From NCBI GenBank assembly GCA_024401365.1, contig JAKSLE010000012.1:18892-82891 (forward strand): a DNA stretch of 64,000 bases. The letters run 5' to 3'. A model generated the notes under the pieces. That model searched no databases. It saw nothing but the letters and a program-made list of their open reading frames with translations, and was not told where the DNA came from. Shown here piece by piece: positions 1 through 6,584 of the stretch. A program made the translations under genes and the position numbers. Source of the DNA: Bacteroidales bacterium (GTDB lineage: Bacteria > Bacteroidota > Bacteroidia > Bacteroidales > Marinilabiliaceae). The number at the start of each line of letters is the position of its first letter. Within the stretch, counting starts at the first letter, position 1.

Positions 1-242
1 AATGCATCCTCCTCCTCTTTGGAAGCCGACGATACATTCTTGTTCATGATCATGGCAAAAAGTTCATCTACGCTAGCAACGCCCAAAGTCTCCACTGCGG
101 CCATCAGATCTTCGAGAGGTAGATCAGACAACTCTTCAATTGACATTGAGAGGATTTGTTCCTTTGTGAGATTAGATTGTGCATTTACCCAGCTAGAACA
201 CAGAGCCAATGATAGTAATAGTGCTGCGAATTTTCTTTTCAT
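1..242 (-). CDS. TonB-dependent receptor, N-terminal fragment (runs off the window)
   Basis: The first 80 codons of a gene that continues beyond base 1. The start is the ATG whose complement lies at 240-242. It is followed by a typical signal peptide (MKRKFAALLLSLALCSSWVNA) that would direct export to the outer membrane. The mature part begins with a 55-residue segment containing SIEELSDLPLEDLMAAVETLG and DELFAMIMNKNV. This segment is almost identical to residues 24-79 of the complete TonB-dependent receptor at 60966-63731, which fixes the family assignment. The plug and barrel lie outside the window. The two genes point outward from the 60-kb segment between them. The substrate is unknown. 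The identification rests on the paralogue only. Confidence 0.85.
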   Translation of the reverse strand, partial: MKRKFAALLLSLALCSSWVNAQSNLTKEQILSMSIEELSDLPLEDLMAAVETLGVASVDELFAMIMNKNVSSASKEEEDA

Positions 243-589
243 CTTAGTGTAAAATAAGTCTCTAAACACCCTATATTACGTCAATGTATTATGCAATGTT
301 ATACCAATAAGCAATGTTTATATCTAAAAAAGTTTAAAGACCCTGTTAACTCTATCATCATGAGTCCTTTTATAATAATAGGCTGTATACGGAGAGGGTA
401 TTTGTTGCTCGCAGTTTTTTTGTTTGTTGCATGAAAAATGATGTTTCAAGATCAAAAATCAATGAAAAATGGGGAGAATTGCGGAGATTTTACGAAAAAC
501 ACTGAATTAACAGTGTAAAACGTGGCATAACGGGATTTAATTTATAACTTCGCACAATTTCGGTCAATAAAGATTTACCCATATAATTT
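243..589. other. Divergent intergenic region between the receptor fragment and carB
   Basis: No open frame of note. It holds one copy of the TTGCTCGCAG-plus-T-run repeat (405-421). A short inverted repeat ACACTG/CAGTGT lies at 499-516. A weak -7-like element, TAACTTCG at 545-552 (one mismatch to TAnnTTTG), lies about 37 bases before carB. No convincing promoter for the leftward receptor gene was found. Confidence 0.5.
405..421 (+). repeat. Dispersed TTGCTCGCAG-T7 repeat, single copy
   Basis: TTGCTCGCAG followed by seven T. The same core occurs three times at a 55-bp period at 36703-36828 and once, inverted, at 63838-63854. This copy is preceded by GAGGGTATTTG, also resembling the sequence before the copies near 36.7 kb. 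Function is unknown. Confidence 0.7.
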
Positions 590-3500
590 ATGAAAAATAA
601 ACTCAACAAAGTACTAGTCTTAGGCTCCGGTGCGCTGAAAATTGGTCAGGCAGGAGAGTTCGACTATTCTGGTTCTCAAGCGCTGAAGGCTTTGCGCGAA
701 GAGGGTATCAGCAGCGTGTTGGTCAATCCTAACATCGCAACCATCCAGACGTCAGAGGGTATTGCAGACAAGGTTTACTTCTTGCCTATTACTCCTCACT
801 TCATTACAGAAATCATCAAGAAGGAGCGTCCTGATGGCATCATGCTCGCTTGGGGTGGACAGACTGGCTTGAATGTTGGTACTGCACTCTACCAGAGCGG
901 TACTCTTGCAGAGTATGGCGTTAAGGTTCTCGGTACCAGCGTAGAGGCTATCATGAATACAGAGGACCGTGACCTCTTCGTCAAGGAGCTTGATAAGGCA
1001 GAGCTTAAGACTCCAGTCAGCCAGGCATGTGAGAATATGACAGATGCTCTCGCAGCAGCTCACAAGATCGGATTCCCTATCATGATCCGTTCGGCTTATG
1101 CACTTGGTGGTCTTGGTTCGGGTATCTGTCCCGACGAGAAGACATTCAAAGAACTTGCCGAGAGTGCATTCACATTTGCTCCACAGGTACTTGTTGAGGA
1201 GTCACTTAAGGGTTGGAAAGAGATTGAGTTCGAGTGTATCCGAGATGCCAACGACCACTGCTTTACAGTTGCGTCAATGGAGAACTTCGACCCACTTGGT
1301 ATCCACACAGGAGAGTCTATCGTAGTTGCACCTACATGCTCACTTACAGATGCACAGGTTAAGTTCCTTCAGGATATTACCATTAAGTGTGTACGTCACC
1401 TCAATATTGTAGGTGAGTGTAACATACAATTTGCATTCAACGCTGAGACAAACGACTACCGTATCATCGAGGTAAATGCACGTCTCTCGCGTTCATCTGC
1501 TCTTGCATCTAAGGCAACAGGTTATCCATTGGCTTTCGTAGCTGCTAAGATTGCCCTTGGCTACACACTCGACCAGATTGGCGAGATGGGTACACCAAAC
1601 TCGGCATACGTAGCTCCTAGCCTCGACTATATGATATGTAAGATCCCTCGTTGGGACCTCACTAAGTTCTCTGGTGTAAGCCGTTTGATTGGCTCATCAA
1701 TGAAGTCGGTAGGCGAGATCATGTCTATCGGTCGCTCATTCGAGGAGATGATTCAGAAGGGCTTGCGTATGATTGGTCAGGGTATGCACGGCTTCGTAGG
1801 CAACGACCATGTTAAGTTCGATAACCTCGATGAGGAACTTCAGAACCCAACTGACCTCCGTATCTTCGCTATTGCTCAGGCACTCGAAGAGGGCTACACA
1901 CCAAAGCGTATTGAGGAGTTGACAAAGATCGACGTTTGGTTCCTCGACAGACTTAAGAATATCGTTGATATAGAGCACAAGCTTCAGTCGTACAACAAGC
2001 TTGAGGAGCTTCCAGATGCTCTATTGAAAGAGGCTAAGGTTGCCGGCTTCTCAGATTTCCAGATTGCTCGTTTCGTTCTCAAGAACGAGGAAGGCAACAT
2101 GGAGAAGAAGAATCTCGATGTTAGAAAGTACCGTAAGGCTAAGGGTATTGTTCCTGCAGTAAAGCGCATCAATACAGTTGCCAGCGAGCATCCAGAGTTG
2201 ACAAACTACCTCTACGTGACATACGCAGTAGAGGGACACGATATTGAGTATTACAAGAACGAGAAGTCGGTAGTCGTTCTCGGTTCAGGCGCATACCGTA
2301 TCGGTTCATCAGTAGAGTTCGACTGGTGTTCGGTAAATGCTATCAACACAGCACGCAAGCTCGGTTACAAGTCGATCATGATCAACTACAACCCTGAGAC
2401 AGTATCTACAGACTACGATATGTGCGACCGTCTCTACTTCGACGAGCTCTCACTTGAGCGTGTACTCGACGTTATCGACCTTGAGGCTCCTAAGGGTGTG
2501 ATTGTATCGGTAGGTGGTCAGATCCCAAACAACCTTGCTATGAAGCTCCATCGTCGTGGTGTACCTGTACTTGGTACAAGCCCACTCGACATCGACCGTG
2601 CAGAGAACCGCGACAAGTTCTCGGCTATGCTCGATAAGCTTGGTATCGATCAGCCAGCATGGCGTGCGTTGACATCAATGGACGACATCAAGGCATTTGT
2701 CGATCAGGTAGGCTTCCCTGTATTGGTTCGTCCATCATACGTACTCTCTGGTGCTGCGATGAACGTATGTTACGACAACGATCAGCTCGAGCGCTTCCTC
2801 AAGATGGCTACAGAGGTATCTAAGGAGTTCCCAGTTGTAGTTTCTCAGTTCATGACAGATACTAAGGAGATAGAGTTCGACGCTGTTGCCGACAAGGGCG
2901 AGGTTGTTGAGTATGCTATCTCTGAGCACGTAGAGTTTGCAGGTGTTCACTCGGGTGATGCTACAATGCTCTTCCCAGCACAGAACATTTACTTCGCTAC
3001 GGTACGCAAGATCAAGAATATTGCACGACAGATTGCCAAGGAGCTCAATATCTCGGGTCCTTTCAATATCCAGTTCCTTGCTAAGAACAATATGGTAAAG
3101 GTAATCGAGTGTAACCTCCGTGCATCGCGTTCGTTCCCATTCGTATCCAAGATACTTAAGCACAACTTCATCGAGACAGCTACAAAGATTATGCTCGACG
3201 CACCTTACACTCGTCCAGAGAAGGGTGAGTTTGATATCGATCATGTAGGTGTCAAGGCATCGCAGTTCTCATTTGCACGTTTGCAGAATGCCGACCCAGT
3301 TCTCGGCGTAGATATGTCGTCTACAGGCGAGGTTGGTTGCTTGGGTGATGATGTCAATGAGGCTCTCCTCAACGCGCTTATCGCTACAGGTTACTCGCTC
3401 CCTAAGAAGTCTATCCTTCTCTCTTCAGGCGCGCCTAAGGGCAAGGTCGACCTCCTTGAGCCAGCACAGGCACTCGTTGCCAACGGCTATGAGATCTACG

Positions 3501-3811
3501 CTACAGCAGGTACAGCTAAGTTCTTGAACGAGAATGGCGTTAAGGCTACTACAGTTAGTTGGCCAGACGAGAATGGCGAGAACAACGTGATGGATATGAT
3601 TGCCAACCATAAGTTCGACCTCATTGTCAATGTTCCTAAGAACCAGACAAAGAGAGAACTTACAAACGGCTACAAGATCCGTCGTGGCGCTATCGACCAC
3701 AACATTCCATTGATGACCAATGTACGTCTTGCTAAGGCATTCATCAACGCCTTTACTTCGGTTAAGCTCGAGGATATCAAGATCAAGAGCTGGCAAGAGT
3801 ACAAGTTGTAA
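590..3811 (+). CDS. carB: Carbamoyl-phosphate synthase large subunit
   Basis: Makes carbamoyl phosphate from bicarbonate, ammonia (delivered by the CarA glutaminase) and two ATP, for arginine and pyrimidine synthesis in the cytoplasm. The 1073 residues equal the length of E. coli CarB. Two homologous halves are visible. The first has the opening KVLVLGSGALKIGQAGEFDYS, GGQTGLNVG and EVNARLSRSSALASKATG. The second restarts at VVVLGSGAYRIGSSVEFDW with GGQIPNNLA and ECNLRASRSFPFVSK. The last ~130 residues form the MGS-like allosteric domain. No carA lies next to it in this window. Codon use is strongly biased (AAG, GAG, CGT, GGT), as expected for a highly expressed gene. A hairpin with a T-rich tail follows at 3834-3873, so it is probably transcribed alone. 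Confidence 0.97.
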   Translation: MKNKLNKVLVLGSGALKIGQAGEFDYSGSQALKALREEGISSVLVNPNIATIQTSEGIADKVYFLPITPHFITEIIKKERPDGIMLAWGGQTGLNVGTALYQSGTLAEYGVKVLGTSVEAIMNTEDRDLFVKELDKAELKTPVSQACENMTDALAAAHKIGFPIMIRSAYALGGLGSGICPDEKTFKELAESAFTFAPQVLVEESLKGWKEIEFECIRDANDHCFTVASMENFDPLGIHTGESIVVAPTCSLTDAQVKFLQDITIKCVRHLNIVGECNIQFAFNAETNDYRIIEVNARLSRSSALASKATGYPLAFVAAKIALGYTLDQIGEMGTPNSAYVAPSLDYMICKIPRWDLTKFSGVSRLIGSSMKSVGEIMSIGRSFEEMIQKGLRMIGQGMHGFVGNDHVKFDNLDEELQNPTDLRIFAIAQALEEGYTPKRIEELTKIDVWFLDRLKNIVDIEHKLQSYNKLEELPDALLKEAKVAGFSDFQIARFVLKNEEGNMEKKNLDVRKYRKAKGIVPAVKRINTVASEHPELTNYLYVTYAVEGHDIEYYKNEKSVVVLGSGAYRIGSSVEFDWCSVNAINTARKLGYKSIMINYNPETVSTDYDMCDRLYFDELSLERVLDVIDLEAPKGVIVSVGGQIPNNLAMKLHRRGVPVLGTSPLDIDRAENRDKFSAMLDKLGIDQPAWRALTSMDDIKAFVDQVGFPVLVRPSYVLSGAAMNVCYDNDQLERFLKMATEVSKEFPVVVSQFMTDTKEIEFDAVADKGEVVEYAISEHVEFAGVHSGDATMLFPAQNIYFATVRKIKNIARQIAKELNISGPFNIQFLAKNNMVKVIECNLRASRSFPFVSKILKHNFIETATKIMLDAPYTRPEKGEFDIDHVGVKASQFSFARLQNADPVLGVDMSSTGEVGCLGDDVNEALLNALIATGYSLPKKSILLSSGAPKGKVDLLEPAQALVANGYEIYATAGTAKFLNENGVKATTVSWPDENGENNVMDMIANHKFDLIVNVPKNQTKRELTNGYKIRRGAIDHNIPLMTNVRLAKAFINAFTSVKLEDIKIKSWQEYKL

Positions 3812-3833
3812 TCTGATTTTTACAATTCGCTAT

Positions 3834-3873
3834 ATAGGCACTGGCTTTGGCTGGTGCCTATTTTCTTTTTATT
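3834..3873 (+). terminator. Rho-independent terminator after carB
   Basis: ATAGGCAC (3834-3841) pairs with GTGCCTAT (3854-3861) across a 12-base loop, and is followed by TTTTCTTTTTATTT. It separates carB from miaB. Confidence 0.8.
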
Positions 3874-3876
3874 TAC

Positions 3877-3897
3877 TACCTTTGTGCCGTAATTTTG
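3877..3897 (+). promoter_or_regulatory. miaB promoter, two overlapping -7 elements
   Basis: TACCTTTG (3877-3884) and TAATTTTG (3890-3897) both match the Bacteroidota -7 consensus TAnnTTTG exactly. They place transcription starts near 3888-3901, just before the ATG at 3906. This rules out the longer reading frame that begins at 3720, inside carB. Confidence 0.65.
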
Positions 3898-3905
3898 TAC
3901 GGGAT

Positions 3906-5240
3906 ATGGAAACCAAACATTTATACATAGAGACATACGGTTGCCAGATGAATGTGGCCGACACTGAAGTTGTAGCTGCAGTAATGCAGACCGTAGGTTA
4001 TGAGATGACAGAAGATGCCAAGAAGGCCGACGCCATATTGCTCAATACATGCAGTATACGCGACAATGCAGAGCAGCGAGTACTCGGTCGCCTCAGAGAG
4101 CTCTCGGCGCTTCGTGCAGACAATCCTAAGCTCGTTTTAGGAGTCATAGGATGTATGGCTGAGCGCACACAGCAGACACTCTTTGAGAATGGGGTCAATC
4201 TTGTGGCTGGTCCTGACAGTTATATGGATATGCCCAACCTCATTATGGCTGCAGAGGCAGGAGAGAAGGCTATCAATGTGCAACTGTCGACAACCGAGAC
4301 ATACAAGAGTGTACTTCCACGACGTATATCAGCAGGCAGCATATCGGCATTCGTAAGCATTATGCGCGGATGCAACAACTTCTGCTCATACTGTATTGTA
4401 CCTTATACCCGAGGTCGTGAGAGAAGTCGCGAGCCAGAGAGCATACTCAACGAGATACGCGATCTTCAGGAACGAGGCTACAAGGAGGTTACCCTTCTCG
4501 GTCAGAATGTCAACTCGTACAACTATACCAATGAGAGCGACTCGAGCAAGAATCTCCATTTCCCTGGCTTGCTTGCGTTAGTAGCAGAGACATTCCCGGA
4601 TATGCGTATACGTTTCACCACATCGCATCCTAAGGATATGACCGACGAGACACTCCAGGTTATAGCAGCGCACAAGAATCTTTGCCGTCATATACACCTG
4701 CCATTGCAGTCGGGATCCGACCGTATATTGCAGTTGATGAACCGTAAGTATACCTCGGAGTGGTACAAGGACAGAGTGAACGCTATACGTCGCATTTTGC
4801 CAGATTGCGGTATTACTACCGATGTCTTCTGTGGATTCCATTCAGAGACTGAAGAGGACCATCAGATGACGCTCGACCTCATGAAGTGGGCTGGTTACGA
4901 CTCGGCATTTATGTTCCAATACTCAGAGCGTCCTGGCACATTTGCTGCCAAGAATCTGCCAGACAATGTCTCTCCCGAGATTAAGGGCCGACGACTCAAG
5001 GAACTCATTGATCTTCAGAATGTTCTCTCGCTCGAGAGCAACAAGAAAGATATAGGTAAGGAGTTTGAGGTACTTGTAGAGGGCTTCTCTAAGCGTTCCA
5101 AGGACGACCTTATGGGACGTACATCGCAGAACAAGGCTGTAGTATTCCCTGCCGAGGGCCATAAGAAGGGCGACCTGGTACGAGTACGCGTCTACGATGC
5201 TACGCAAGCTACGCTTCTTGCCAAGAAGATTGCCGATTAA
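3906..5240 (+). CDS. miaB: tRNA-2-methylthio-N6-dimethylallyladenosine synthase
   Basis: A radical-SAM iron-sulfur enzyme that adds a methylthio group to i6A37 of tRNAs reading U-starting codons. It has 444 residues from the ATG at 3906. Key residues are in place: Cys13, Cys49 and Cys83 of the N-terminal UPF0004/MTTase domain hold the auxiliary cluster. The radical-SAM motif CxxxCxxC is Cys156, Cys160 and Cys163 (RGCNNFCSYCIVPYTRGRE). The C-terminal ~65 residues resemble a TRAM RNA-binding domain. The reading frame is open back to 3720, but that part overlaps carB and encodes no conserved sequence. The stop overlaps the next start (TAATG), so the two genes are translationally coupled. Confidence 0.96.
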   Translation: METKHLYIETYGCQMNVADTEVVAAVMQTVGYEMTEDAKKADAILLNTCSIRDNAEQRVLGRLRELSALRADNPKLVLGVIGCMAERTQQTLFENGVNLVAGPDSYMDMPNLIMAAEAGEKAINVQLSTTETYKSVLPRRISAGSISAFVSIMRGCNNFCSYCIVPYTRGRERSREPESILNEIRDLQERGYKEVTLLGQNVNSYNYTNESDSSKNLHFPGLLALVAETFPDMRIRFTTSHPKDMTDETLQVIAAHKNLCRHIHLPLQSGSDRILQLMNRKYTSEWYKDRVNAIRRILPDCGITTDVFCGFHSETEEDHQMTLDLMKWAGYDSAFMFQYSERPGTFAAKNLPDNVSPEIKGRRLKELIDLQNVLSLESNKKDIGKEFEVLVEGFSKRSKDDLMGRTSQNKAVVFPAEGHKKGDLVRVRVYDATQATLLAKKIAD

Positions 5241-6406
5241 TGAAGATAAGAATAATCATAACGACCCTGCTTTGCGCCTTGATGCTTATTGAGGCTCAAG
5301 GCAGGGATGTTTATTCCTCTCCGGCCGATAGTACTCATAATGCGTTGGAAAGAGTCATAGGATTGGCAGAGAAGGTTCTGGATCTTGTGACATACAATCC
5401 CGATTCTTCGCGCTATTCATTTGCTCTCTATCCGGCGGCTTCGTATGGACACCGCACAGGGCTCGAGGTAGGCCTTATGCCTATCATGCAGGTAAAGTCT
5501 CTCACCCACAGGCAATCGTCCATCGTCATGGGGCTCCTTGTCTCCACCAAGAAGATGTGGGAGGTGCAACTTGACATGGATCTCTATCCTACAGACAATA
5601 TATCACTTGCCGGCAAGGTAGAGTGGATGCGCTTGCCCGATGAGTTTTATCTCTTCGGCAATAAGAAGAAAAAGGTAGAGGCAGAGATGCTCACCCGCAC
5701 CTTGTCGGCCAATCCAGCCATGCTTGTCAGACTAGGGGAGTCGAACTGGGAGGTTGGTCCCACATTGCGCTATTACTATGCCAGTTACACCGATATAGAG
5801 GCTCGCGACGAGATGCTTCAGACGTACATAGAGAAGATACTCCATGACAGCAGTTGCACCTCATTCGGCATTGGCCTCAGGTTGCGACGCGATACGCGAG
5901 ACAATAACGATTGGCCTAGGTCGGGATCGCTGTTCGACTACGAGATAGATGGGTGGAACAACTCCAACTATAGTGGTTGGGGCGACTTTGTGACTATGAC
6001 GGCCGACTACAGGAAGTATATCTCCATAAAGAAGAGTGTACTGGCTGCGCAGGCATATCTATCCACTGCCTCGGGCGATACGCCTATTCACCTTCTACCC
6101 ACCTTTGGCGGTACGCGTCTCGACAGGGCTGTAGGGCACAACCTCAAGTACCTAGGCGATATTGCGTGGTTCACTCAGGTAGAGTGGCGTATGCCGTTGT
6201 TCTGGCGTCTGGGCGCTACTGTTTTTACCGGTGTTGGTAAGGCTACCGACAAGGCTAAGGATGTGTTGCAAGATGCGCATGGGGTAGTAGGAGCAGGGTT
6301 GCGCTTCAAGGTATTCCCTAAATCGGGTATGAATATCCGTCTGGATTATGGTAGGGGTACGCATGGCGACCATGGTTTTTACCTCAATGTCAAGGAGGGC
6401 TTTTAA
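5240..6406 (+). CDS. Outer-membrane beta-barrel protein, BamA/D15 surface-antigen type
   Basis: 388 residues with a signal peptide (MKIRIIITTLLCALMLIEAQG). The C-terminal half carries the Omp85/D15 hallmark RRDTRDNNDWPRSGS around residue 215 and alternating hydrophobic strands typical of a 16-stranded barrel. There is no room for POTRA domains before the barrel, so it is a barrel-only member rather than BamA or TamA. Its start overlaps the miaB stop by one base. Role unknown: such proteins in Bacteroidota are usually annotated only as 'BamA/TamA family outer membrane protein'. Family assignment is by motif and length, not by alignment. Confidence 0.75.
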   Translation: MKIRIIITTLLCALMLIEAQGRDVYSSPADSTHNALERVIGLAEKVLDLVTYNPDSSRYSFALYPAASYGHRTGLEVGLMPIMQVKSLTHRQSSIVMGLLVSTKKMWEVQLDMDLYPTDNISLAGKVEWMRLPDEFYLFGNKKKKVEAEMLTRTLSANPAMLVRLGESNWEVGPTLRYYYASYTDIEARDEMLQTYIEKILHDSSCTSFGIGLRLRRDTRDNNDWPRSGSLFDYEIDGWNNSNYSGWGDFVTMTADYRKYISIKKSVLAAQAYLSTASGDTPIHLLPTFGGTRLDRAVGHNLKYLGDIAWFTQVEWRMPLFWRLGATVFTGVGKATDKAKDVLQDAHGVVGAGLRFKVFPKSGMNIRLDYGRGTHGDHGFYLNVKEGF

Positions 6407-6425
6407 AAGAGCTTGATTATTCACT

Positions 6426-6480
6426 GTGCGAAAACGCACGCTTAGGGTGTGCGAAAACGCACATGTGTGCGATAATGCAC
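6426..6480. promoter_or_regulatory. Three phased inverted repeats (GTGCGA-type activator sites)
   Basis: GTGCGAAAACGCAC at 6426-6439 and 6449-6462, and GTGCGATAATGCAC at 6467-6480. The starts are 23 and then 18 bp apart. The same three-site arrangement with identical spacing lies upstream of the tolC operon (14233-14287). The position, about 85-140 bases before the predicted start of transcription, fits upstream activating sequences for a sigma-54 enhancer-binding protein. The activator itself is not identified. Confidence 0.75.
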
Positions 6481-6537
6481 ATGTCGAAGCATTCTGGTTT
6501 TTGTGTTAAGTATCACAGTATCAGTTGGTTGTGTGTT

Positions 6538-6553
6538 TGGCATATTTTTTGAC
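6538..6553 (+). promoter_or_regulatory. Sigma-54-like -24/-12 promoter of the lone permease gene
   Basis: TGGCATATTTTTTGAC. GG at 6539-6540 and GA at 6551-6552 are separated by ten bases, the spacing of sigma-54 promoters (consensus TGGCAC-N5-TTGC), with A for C in the -12 dinucleotide. The tolC operon has the same TGGCATA-N4-TTGAC form at 14346-14361. It predicts transcription from about 6564, 21 bases before the ATG at 6585. Confidence 0.6.
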
Positions 6554-6584
6554 GTAGGGTTAGTGAACGAAAAATAATGAATAT

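Noticed and set aside
499-516. ACACTG/CAGTGT inverted repeat as an ArgR site controlling carB
   Set aside because: It does not resemble known ARG boxes (TGAAT/ATTCA type) and occurs once; argR at 32189 makes the idea tempting but there is no sequence support.
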